Shown piece by piece: positions 37,095 to 44,396 of a stretch of DNA of 64,000 bases. The position numbers were made by a program, and so were the translations under genes. This DNA is from Ktedonobacter robiniae. Its GTDB lineage: Bacteria > Chloroflexota > Ktedonobacteria > Ktedonobacterales > Ktedonobacteraceae. The stretch covers positions 2,581,228 through 2,645,227 of the forward strand of contig NZ_BNJG01000002.1 in assembly GCF_016587375.1 (NCBI RefSeq), written 5' to 3'. The stretch's first letter is position 1, and each line of letters begins with the position of its first letter. The notes under the pieces are model-generated. The model was not told the origin of the DNA. It worked only from the letters and a program-made list of their open reading frames with translations, and searched no databases.

Positions 37095-37611
37095 TTAGCG
37101 AATTGTTTGTAAAAACAATACCATCAGATGCTCATCTAAATATGTATTATTATTTCTTAATGCTCGTCGCTCTAACCCATATTCTTGAAACCCAAGAGAA
37201 TGATACAATGCATACGCCGCAGAACTCACAGTAGTGACACTTAATTGAATTTGTTCTAGATCTTTCAGCTCACGTGCACGCTCCAGGAATTCGAAGAGGA
37301 GTGCTTTCCCAATCTTCCGTCCTCGAACCACCGGAGAGACATAGACCCCCAAATCCAGGCTTTGTGTCGTTTTTTTGCCATTGACTCTCGGTAAAACCCT
37401 GCAATTCCCACTAACTCATTTGATGAGAGAAATGCACCCAAGACGAATTGGTCGGGAGGATTCTTTGGAGAGTTATTTCGAGGGATTGTTGTTGTTGTTG
37501 TTGTTCTTCTTCATAGGTGGGATTAAAAGCCCCAGAAAACTCTTTTGCCTCCTCAAGACGAAGCCGACGAAAAGAAGATGCATCTTCTGCCTGGAGAAAA
37601 CGAATATTCAT
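37095..37611 (-). pseudogene. GNAT-family N-acetyltransferase with two frameshifts
   Basis: The N-terminal piece (MNIRFLQAEDASSFRRLRLE, 37611-~37460) moves by one base near 37460 to a frame reading DQFVLGAFLSSNELVGIAGF. After a run of seven A (37371-37377, minus strand) it moves again to LGVYVSPVVRGRKIGKALLF, the acetyl-CoA P-loop (R-G-x-x-I-G-K), and SAAYALYHSLGF to the end. One extra A in the A7 tract would restore the second junction. Both breaks are in simple sequence or next to it, so phase variation or sequencing error are alternatives to decay. Confidence 0.8.
37486..37512. repeat. Trinucleotide microsatellite (TTG)6(TTC)3 inside the GNAT gene
   Basis: Six TTG units followed by three TTC units encode Glu3-Gln6 on the minus strand. 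Such a tract is uncommon in bacterial acetyltransferases; changes by one unit would keep the frame and alter a surface loop length. Confidence 0.8.
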
Positions 37612-37694
37612 TCCCATGACCTTCTTTGCTTGCTTGATAAGGGCAGAATACAATAAACGTTTTTTTTCAAGCCCTCTTTGAGCAGAAAGTATTG

Positions 37695-37880
37695 TTAACG
37701 GCGGAACGGCTCCAGTTTGTCGAGGCGGCAGCGGAATTGCAGCCAGGTGGGATCAGGCTGATCCAGGGTTTCCTTCAAGGGAATGGTGTTCCCACGCCCT
37801 GCGGCAATCAGACACAACCCTAACGGATGATCGTGTTGGAGCTTCACCTGGTCGGTCAGTTCCTTATATTGAGGAACCCC
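37695..37880 (-). pseudogene. Unidentified coding fragment
   Basis: The minus strand is open from ~37880 to TAA at 37695-37697 and reads GVPQYKELTDQVKLQHDHPL ... WLQFRCRLDKLEPFRR-stop. The composition looks like real coding sequence, but there is no start codon and I do not recognise the family. It directly follows the Tn7-like relic in the same direction and may be the end of another gene of that element. Confidence 0.3.
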
Positions 37881-38650
37881 AAATGTCGCGATGGACTGTT
37901 CCCAATTACCCGTTTGTGGTAACTTCTATGTGGAACACAGGCAATCTGGCCTTTCTTGCGTGTCCGCTGTACCAGGCGAGAAAGTGTGGAACGTGACAAA
38001 CCCGATTCGGCTGCGACCCTGGTTTGTGTGGCTCCAGCCAGCACCTGTTCCACGGCGTACAGATTGCGGAGAAACTGCGCGCGTTGCTTCTCTGGGAGCG
38101 CCGAGGCATCAATGGTCGGACCTTTCACCAAGGCCGTGGAATCAGGTGAGGAGGGAGATGCGAGAGCGGAAGGGAAAGGAGGGACACCGTGTTGCACCGA
38201 ATCTTCCAGCAGCGTCTCTGGAAGCGAGGCAGGCACAATGACTGGCGCTTCAGGAAGACGCAAGGCCAGGGGAAGCCTGCGATCAAGCGTCACGTGCTCC
38301 AAATCCACGAGCAGATGTCCTGCTGCGGCACTGTTCGCCACGAGTTTCCAGATGGCTGCTTCTACCAGTGCGGCAGGAAACTTTCCAGCAAGACGATGTT
38401 CGACTTCCTCGACACTGGCAACTTCTCCCCAGGGCCAGACGTCCTGGACAGCGACGCTGATGTCAGCAAAGGCGGGAAAGGCTTTTCGTCTGGCATGGAG
38501 GAACACCAGATTGTAGTGGCGCGCCCTGGTCAGCGTCTTTTCCGTGCCAATCCAGAAGACGCCTCCTCGTATCCGTGCCAGGCGTCGTGCTGCCTCCGCT
38601 TTGGCGAGGTTACGGTTCCCCTGCTTGTCATCTTCCATACCTGCCTCGGC
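37880..38650 (-). pseudogene. Tn7-like TnsA-TnsB fusion fragment
   Basis: One open frame joins two parts. The first (from ~38645) reads IGTEKTLTRARHYNLVFLHA, recalling the end of the TnsA nuclease domain, then EEVEHRLAGKFPAALVEAAI and LLVDLEHVTLDRRLPL, like the TnsA C-terminal winged-helix region. The second reads LPEKQRAQFLRNLYAVEQVL and RVAAESGLSRSTLSRLVQRT, a helix-turn-helix resembling the N-terminus of TnsB/TniA recombinases. The catalytic parts of both are missing. The head abuts an oppositely oriented TnsC fragment at ~38650, next to a CCTCGGCTTGCCGAGG palindrome. The assignment is by pattern only. Confidence 0.5.
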
Positions 38651-38658
38651 TTGCCGAG

Positions 38659-39174
38659 GGAAGGACAGTGTTGACCCGTGACGCGCTTGAAGCACATGCC
38701 CTTCAGCTAGGTCAGCGGGTCCGCCTGGAAATGGAAGCACGAGCAGGAGAACAACGAGTCGAAAAAGGGCAAGCGACGACTCAGCAACAATTACAGGCGC
38801 TGAACGGAACGGGTGCATCTGCACCAAAGAAATCCTTCTCTTCCCCATCACGGGTTGGAGAGCGAACGCCGCAGCGTGATCCCGTCGGGGAACATGCCAC
38901 CATGAAACCGGTAGGGAAATGTCCTGGCTCTGGACTGGTGGTGGGCCTGGATGCTCATCAAGTCACCCAATTGGGAGTGGTTCATCTGACGTGTCCTGTG
39001 TGCGGAAGTGTGCGGAAAGGCAGCCTGAAAAAGGATCAGGTAAGCATGCCTTCCCATGAAAAGCTGCGGGGTCGAAGCACGCATTCAGGCCCTCGATGGT
39101 TCAAAGGCGAATCTCAGTGGGAGATCTCTTCTTCAGAGGGGTCAGCGCATCTAAACCTGAAAACTGTACGCTAA
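38659..39174 (+). pseudogene. TnsC-like ATPase, C-terminal fragment
   Basis: TVLTRDALEAHALQLGQRVR and LEMEARAGEQRVEKG align with TVLTVDALTSSALQPDQRAR and LEMEARTGEHRVARA of the complete gene at 53314-54678. The tail also matches: a Cys, then LTCPVCGSVR, PSHEKLRGRSTHSGPRWFKG, ESQWEIS. The AAA domain is gone. It proves that the Cys-rich tail is a conserved part of this TnsC subfamily and that at least two such elements visited this region. Confidence 0.75.
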
Positions 39175-39194
39175 GGTTTAGATGCGCTGACCCC
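39138..39194. repeat. Perfect 21-bp-arm hairpin
   Basis: GGGGTCAGCGCATCTAAACC-T (39138-39158) and its exact mirror (39174-39194) flank a 15-nt loop. It overlaps the end of the TnsC fragment. The sequence around the loop (CCTGAAAACTGTACGC) recurs, with degenerate arms, at 49513-49567, so it is a repeat family rather than a simple terminator. Confidence 0.75.
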
Positions 39195-39601
39195 TTCAGA
39201 GCACTAACTGGTTCTGCCGTCTTTCCTGGCGCAATTGTCGCATATCGTCTGTCAAGGCTTTTTCACAAGAAGTGATGCGTACGTCTTCTCTCTGCAAAAT
39301 CGGACCTCGCCATATTATGCGTCAATCAGTTCTTCCTGTCATTCGTGATTCCAAGCGGGTGTACAGACCATGTACGCCATTTTTTCTGGCAGAAATCCGC
39401 CAGTAATCAAGTCAAATCACATTTTCCCCGGCTCATTCTGGGATCTACAATGAGGAGTCTCTCCTTGAATGAAAGCAGTTTTGGTTTGTTCATGCTAGCG
39501 GATTGACTCTTCCTTTTCACCTCCTCGGACTTTTGCGATGCATTGGTGGAGACACGAGAAACACTTGACAAGCTTCCAGGGAGGGATTATACTTATCACA
39601 C
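39195..39601. other. Intergenic region, no recognisable gene
   Basis: About 400 bp between the hairpin and the TetR operator; nothing recognised. Confidence 0.35.
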
Positions 39602-39624
39602 AAGTTAGTTTACGGTAACTAACA
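39602..39624. promoter_or_regulatory. TetR operator, copy 1
   Basis: AAGTTAGTTTACGGTAACTAACA contains TTAGTT...AACTAA inverted arms. The identical 23-mer occurs before the MFS gene at 40295-40317. It lies 20 bp before the TetR start, so the regulator probably represses itself and the exporter. Confidence 0.8.
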
Positions 39625-39643
39625 GAAAGGGGTTCTTTGCACC

Positions 39644-40279
39644 ATGACCGATACACAGCAGCCGCAACCAGTCAAACGCTCCCGCATGAGCGGTGAAGAA
39701 AGGCGCAAACTCATCTTGCATTGTGCCAAACGGGTCTTCGCCCGCTCGACGTACGTGGAAGCAAGTACTGGGGAACTGGCACGCGAGAGCGGGATCACCG
39801 AGCCCATGCTCTACAAGCATTTTGGCAGTAAGAAGGGACTGTTTCTGGCTGTTCTGAGAGAATTTAGCTCACAGTTTCTTGAACTCTATCAAAAGCGTCT
39901 GGCAGAGCGAGAAGAGAAAGATATTCTCGATGCGCTGGAACATGTAGTTCTTGATTTTCGTGAGACGATCAGCGTTGATCCGGAAACGCAACGCGTGCTC
40001 TTTCAGTCCGTTCTTGAGTCGTCAGATCCCGAGATTAGCCAGGGTGTCAGTAAAAACAATCTGACGATCTACCAGATGATTCACGACCTGGTTGGACGGG
40101 CGCAAGCCGCAGGGTATATCGACGAGGCGCTCAATCTGGATGCCGTGGCCTGGGGCTACATGAGCATGATTCTGGCCAACCAGTATGCCTTGATGCTGAA
40201 TCTTTCCAATCGCGCAGCCCCTCTTCAGGAAGAAATCAGCCGGGTGTGGTTACGTGGTCTCCGTGCCCGCGAGGGTTAA
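39644..40279 (+). CDS. TetR-family transcriptional regulator
   Basis: A 211-residue TetR protein. The helix-turn-helix is at residues ~18-65 (LILHCAKRVFARSTYVEAST, ELARESGITEPMLYKHFGSK), and the C-terminal domain is of the TetR_C_7/AefR type. Identical palindromes precede this gene and the following DHA2 exporter, an unusually clear case of a regulator controlling its own promoter and that of the transporter. The inducer is probably a compound exported by the pump. Confidence 0.93.
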   Translation: MTDTQQPQPVKRSRMSGEERRKLILHCAKRVFARSTYVEASTGELARESGITEPMLYKHFGSKKGLFLAVLREFSSQFLELYQKRLAEREEKDILDALEHVVLDFRETISVDPETQRVLFQSVLESSDPEISQGVSKNNLTIYQMIHDLVGRAQAAGYIDEALNLDAVAWGYMSMILANQYALMLNLSNRAAPLQEEISRVWLRGLRAREG

Positions 40280-40294
40280 AAAATTTCACCTTTT

Positions 40295-40317
40295 AAGTTA
40301 GTTTACGGTAACTAACA
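40295..40317. promoter_or_regulatory. TetR operator, copy 2
   Basis: Identical to 39602-39624, placed 40 bp before the MFS start. Confidence 0.8.
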
Positions 40318-40356
40318 ATTTTCGCCCCATTTGGCAAAGAGCAAGGAGCTTTTCCC

Positions 40357-41862
40357 ATGCCATTTTCCACCAACCGCAAGCAATCTGACCGATTGGCTTA
40401 CAAATGGATCGTCGTTCTCGTCGTCATTTTTGGTTCGTTTATGGGCATTCTGGACCAGACCGTGGTGAACAACGCTTTGCCGCATTTGCAGCGTGCCTTC
40501 GCGGTCGATTTCAACAGCCTCCAATGGGTGATCACCGCCTATACCCTTACCCAGGGCGTCATCACGCCAACGACGGCCTTTTTTGCCAATCGCCTGGGCA
40601 TGAAGCGCTTCTACATCATCTCGCTCATCCTGTTTACCCTGGGTTCCGCACTCTGCGGTTTCGCGTGGAACCTGCCAACGCTCATTGTCTTTCGGGTCAT
40701 ACAGGCTGTTGGCGGCGCGACGCTCTTCCCCCTGGCGATCTCGTTCCTCTTCGCTGAATTCCCGCCCCAGCAGCGTGGTCTGGCCGCTGGTGTCCTGAGC
40801 GTCTCGGCGCTGATGGCTCCCGCTGTCGGCCCGACCCTGGGCGGTTACCTGGTGACCTATGCCAGCTGGCCCCTGATCTTCTTTATCAACGTGCCAGTGG
40901 GGATCGTTGCCATCGTTCTGGCGCTCCTGCTCTTGCGCAAACGTCCCGCCGCAGGCCACTTCCCCTTCGATCTCCCAGGATTTCTCCTGGTTGCGAGCGG
41001 TCTGACAGCCGTGCTCTACGCGTTGTCCAATGCCAGCATTTCCGGCTGGAGTTCCCCCTCCGTTCTTGTGACGCTGATTGGTGGTCTTGGCCTGCTGGCG
41101 CTCTTCGCTCGCGTTGAACTCCGTCTCAGCAGCTGTGGGAAGCGGCCGCTGGTTGATCTCTCCCTTTTTGCCAACGGGCCATTTCTCAGCAGCAATATTG
41201 CCAACGCCTTGATCTCTTTTGGTTTCTTCGGTGGCCTGATTCTTCTGCCCATTTATATGCAGGAACTGCGCGGTCTCAACGCCTTTGAGTCTGGCCTGTA
41301 CACGTTGCCTATGGCCTTTGCCTCAGTGCTGGCCGCATTGATTGGTGGTCGTCTGGTTGATCGCTTTGGTCCCCGCGTGGCACTCTTTCCGGGTCTGGCT
41401 CTGCTGTGTCTCGCCACCTGGCAACTGGGCGAGATCACGCTGACGACCTCCTACCCCTGGCTTGTTCTGGTCTTTGTCGTACGCGGGCTTGGGGCTGGCC
41501 TGGTGCTCCAACCGTTAACCGTTTCGGCACTTTCAAAGGTCTCGCCGAACCAGTATACACAAGCTTCGTCGCTCAACACCGTCGTACGCTTCGTCTTTAC
41601 CTCCCTGGGGATCGCGGTGCTGGCGACCTTCGTTCAGAGCCGAGCGGGTATGCACGTCAGCGCCCTGGCCAGCCAGGTGAGAACCATCTCGCCCGCCATT
41701 CGCCAGCAGGGACTGGATCTGGCCGTGCAGGACGCCTTCTGGCTCTCGCTGGCAGCGTTTGCCCTGGCCTTTCTCGTCGTCTGCTTTCTTCGGGTTCCGA
41801 AACCTGTTCCGCAGGAGCAAGGAGAGAACACCGCTTCTGAGCGACTCGTCGTGGCTGAATAA
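40357..41862 (+). CDS. DHA2-family MFS drug exporter
   Basis: A 501-residue, 14-helix transporter. Helix 1 has GILDQTVVNNALPHLQRAF, motif A-like FFANRLGMKRFY follows helix 2, helix 5 has the PAVGPTLGGYL antiporter motif C, and a second-half GGRLVDRFGPR loop is present. Relatives export drugs, dyes or detergents with proton antiport. AAGGAG precedes the start. It is controlled by the adjacent TetR protein through the operator at 40295. An LLM oxidoreductase follows 126 bp later and may share regulation. Confidence 0.93.
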   Translation: MPFSTNRKQSDRLAYKWIVVLVVIFGSFMGILDQTVVNNALPHLQRAFAVDFNSLQWVITAYTLTQGVITPTTAFFANRLGMKRFYIISLILFTLGSALCGFAWNLPTLIVFRVIQAVGGATLFPLAISFLFAEFPPQQRGLAAGVLSVSALMAPAVGPTLGGYLVTYASWPLIFFINVPVGIVAIVLALLLLRKRPAAGHFPFDLPGFLLVASGLTAVLYALSNASISGWSSPSVLVTLIGGLGLLALFARVELRLSSCGKRPLVDLSLFANGPFLSSNIANALISFGFFGGLILLPIYMQELRGLNAFESGLYTLPMAFASVLAALIGGRLVDRFGPRVALFPGLALLCLATWQLGEITLTTSYPWLVLVFVVRGLGAGLVLQPLTVSALSKVSPNQYTQASSLNTVVRFVFTSLGIAVLATFVQSRAGMHVSALASQVRTISPAIRQQGLDLAVQDAFWLSLAAFALAFLVVCFLRVPKPVPQEQGENTASERLVVAE

Positions 41863-41988
41863 AGTGGTCGAAAAGGGCGAGCTCCACAGGCGAAAAAGGA
41901 GAAATGCTTTCAACAGAGGAATGGCAAAGCATCACCAACGTAGTTCCCAAATGTACACGATGACAAGGCTTGAAAGGAAATACAGAGA

Positions 41989-42942
41989 ATGTCAACACAC
42001 GAGAAAACCACGCGTGAGCGCATAGGGTTGTCGATAGCTGGCGCCACCTCGTCTGAGGCTATTGCCGCGATTGTGGCGGCTGAAAAGGCTGGCGTGCGCC
42101 AGGTCTGGATGAACCAAGGGGGACTGTCTCCCGATACACTCACGATCTTCGCAGCCGCTGCGGTGCAGACGGAGCATGTTCGCATGGGAACGTCTATCGT
42201 CCCAACGTATCCACGTCATCCCCTGGCGCTGGCGCAGCAAGCCCTGGCCTTGAATGACATCGCGCCATCGCGTTTCCGTCTCGGTGTGGGTCCAGGCCAG
42301 AAGCCGATTATTGAGAGAGGCTATGGTCTCCCTCTGCAGAGCCCACGGGAGCACCTGCGTGAGTATGTGACGATCTTGCGTGCGGCGCTCTGGGATGGTC
42401 AAGTTGAGCATCAGGGGCGCTTCTTTACGGCCAAAGGCACACTTCCACGCGTGCCGCATACGCCGATTCTGATATCTGCCTTGCGCGAGAGGGCTTTTCG
42501 CCTGGCGGGTGAGCTGACCGATGGCGCGATCTCCTGGGTTTGCCCGGTTCCCTACCTGCTTGAGAAGGCCTTGCCAGCGCTACGAGCCGGGGCAGCGTCG
42601 GCTGGACGCCCGGTCCCACCTCTGGTGGCACATATTCCAGTGGCCCTCAGCCGGGATCGGCAGGCGGTGAACGTGGCGGCGCGCAAGCAATTGGGGTACT
42701 ATGGGCATTTTCCCTCCTATGTCAGCATGTTTGCCGAGGCGGGTTTCCCCGTTTCGCCCGAGGGTGAGCTCAGTGACGCGCTGCTTGAGAACCTGGTTGT
42801 CGCAGGGGATGACGCCGCGATTTCGGAGCACTTCAAGAAGCTATTGGCATCTGGACTGGATGAATTGCTGGTGATGCCCATCGTTGTAGCGAATGCCAAA
42901 GATGAACGAGAGCGCTTGGCTCGCTTGATTGGTCAAATTTAA
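41989..42942 (+). CDS. LLM-class flavin-dependent oxidoreductase
   Basis: A 317-residue luciferase-like protein. Core segments are AAEKAGVRQVWMNQGG near residue 30, RMGTSIVPTYPRHPLALAQQ near 65 and FRLGVGPGQ near 95. It is clearly a paralogue of the protein at 8225-9235 (shared TYPRHPL/DYPRHPL, ALPALRAG/ALPALQVG, LASGLDELL). AAGGAAAT precedes the ATG. It probably uses FMN or F420. Placement after the TetR-controlled exporter hints at a detoxification group (inference). Confidence 0.9.
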   Translation: MSTHEKTTRERIGLSIAGATSSEAIAAIVAAEKAGVRQVWMNQGGLSPDTLTIFAAAAVQTEHVRMGTSIVPTYPRHPLALAQQALALNDIAPSRFRLGVGPGQKPIIERGYGLPLQSPREHLREYVTILRAALWDGQVEHQGRFFTAKGTLPRVPHTPILISALRERAFRLAGELTDGAISWVCPVPYLLEKALPALRAGAASAGRPVPPLVAHIPVALSRDRQAVNVAARKQLGYYGHFPSYVSMFAEAGFPVSPEGELSDALLENLVVAGDDAAISEHFKKLLASGLDELLVMPIVVANAKDERERLARLIGQI

Positions 42943-43173
42943 TACTTGGATAAATGAAGCGAGCGTTCTCTCCTCCAAGCGAAGAGGAACCGCCCGCTTC
43001 ATTGTACAGATTCAGACTCACTTCATTCTGGGATCTACACTGGGAAAGCCTTAGCGGAAAAAATGGCACGAAAAAATGTTATCACCCCAAAATTGGATCG
43101 CAAGGTTCTGGAACAGACCGAACCCGGAACCTTTCGTCTCAGAGATACCCCTGATGCTTAGCCACAGGCACGG

Positions 43174-43383
43174 GTGTTCCTGCCGATCGTTCGTTCTGCC
43201 ATCTGGCTGCTCACCGAGGAAACCAGGAGCCGCTTGCGTACATGTCACAATCCGCGCTGTCATCTCTTCTTTTATGACCGAACCCGTAGTGCCACCCGCC
43301 AGTGGTGTTGTCTGAAATGTATGGATCGTGCTCGCTCACGGAGACGATACAAGCAAGTCAAAGAGCATGAGAGCATGCAGTAG
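43174..43383 (+). pseudogene. CGNR zinc-finger protein, C-terminal fragment
   Basis: The frame reads RTCHNPRCHLFFYDRTRSAT and RQWCCLKCMDRARSRRRYK, matching the CGNR zinc finger pattern (C-x4-C ... W-C-x3-C), with CGNR itself altered to CMDR. The N-terminal ~120 residues of the usual protein are missing and surrounding frames are broken, so this is a relic. Confidence 0.65.
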
Positions 43384-43769
43384 CTCAAGGGCCTTATAGA
43401 AAGAAACCTTCTCGAATCCATTTGCCACCAACCAACATCGAGTCAATTATTGGTTTGAGCCTCCCGAACTCAATGTTAATTGTTGAATATCTTTTCCTGC
43501 CTGAACCATAAATCGGTCTTGGCATTTCAGTAGAGAACGGGAGAAAACGCTCGCATTCTGCACCATATCTTTTCTTTGCCCTTGTCCCTTTTGCCTCTCG
43601 CAAACAAATCTTTCAGCAACGCTCTCTTGCGAAAAGGTATTCGGCAAAAACGAAAAGTTATGGAGCAGAAGCTTGTTTCTTTGCTGAATCTTGGGTATAC
43701 TCAGCTTGAAAAGAGTTCATGAGGAAGCCCTTCATTAGCTGGTTCTCAACAAAGAGAGGGAATGATGTC
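43384..43769. other. Intergenic region, no recognisable gene
   Basis: About 385 bp before the TnsA-like relic. No inverted repeats typical of transposon ends were recognised. Confidence 0.3.
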
Positions 43770-44396
43770 ATGCTCACAGACGATGAGTTTCGCATCTGGT
43801 GCCAGCGCAACCACATTTCGCCAGCAACAGAAACGGCCATTGCTCGCGTTCGCTCCTCTCAGCCTGCCCGAAAAGTACAAGGTAGGGCCTCCACGTATTC
43901 AGCTTCACTACCACGCCCGCTCCGGACGCAAGAGTTCCCCCTGGCACACCCCCGACTTTCTTGTCATCTGCCGGGACAGCGTGGCATTTGAAGAATGAAA
44001 ACCAGCAGATGCCCTGGACAAGCTCGCCGAACGAATGCCTGAACGGTATCAGCCTACAGGCACAGGAGGATGGAGATCCCCTCCCGGAGAGTTGGCAGCA
44101 CGGGAACTGGGTCTTTCCTACCGTATGCGTACCTCCAAAGAATATCATCCGCTCTTCATTCAAAATCTCAAGATTCTCAGGGATTTCTGGATACACCCAT
44201 TTCCGCTCACATCACAGGCGCAAGCGCAGGTTCTCGATGCACTCAAAGTCTATCCTGGAATGAGTGTTGCAGCGTTTCTTGAAGCGACTCCGGATCTCAC
44301 GGTCGATGTGCTTTGGGCTATGCTTACCTCGCAGCAGATTTTTACCGATCTGAGTGCAACCTCTCTGATGCACTGGGAACAGGTCTTTTTGTATCA
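43770..44396 (+). pseudogene. TnsA-like endonuclease, frameshifted and internally deleted
   Basis: It starts MLTDDEFRIWCQRNHISPAT and TAIARVRSSQPARKVQG. It then jumps in another frame to PPRIQLHYHARSGRKSSPWH, TPDFLVICRDSVAFEE (the D of the nuclease core) and a stop. It resumes with LDKLAERMPERYQP and WRSPPGELAARELGLSYRMR, then NLKILRDFW and a helical C-terminal domain ending near 44396. This is the arrangement of TnsA-type nucleases from Tn7-like elements. About 50 residues around the first acidic residue are missing and at least two frame changes are needed, so it is inactive. Confidence 0.6.

Noticed and set aside
37486..37512. CRISPR-like or VNTR array
   Set aside because: Only nine trinucleotide units, inside a gene, with no spacers.
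40312..40959. 215-residue minus-strand frame overlapping the MFS start
   Set aside because: Antisense to a DHA2 gene with a good ribosome site; highly charged, no domain.
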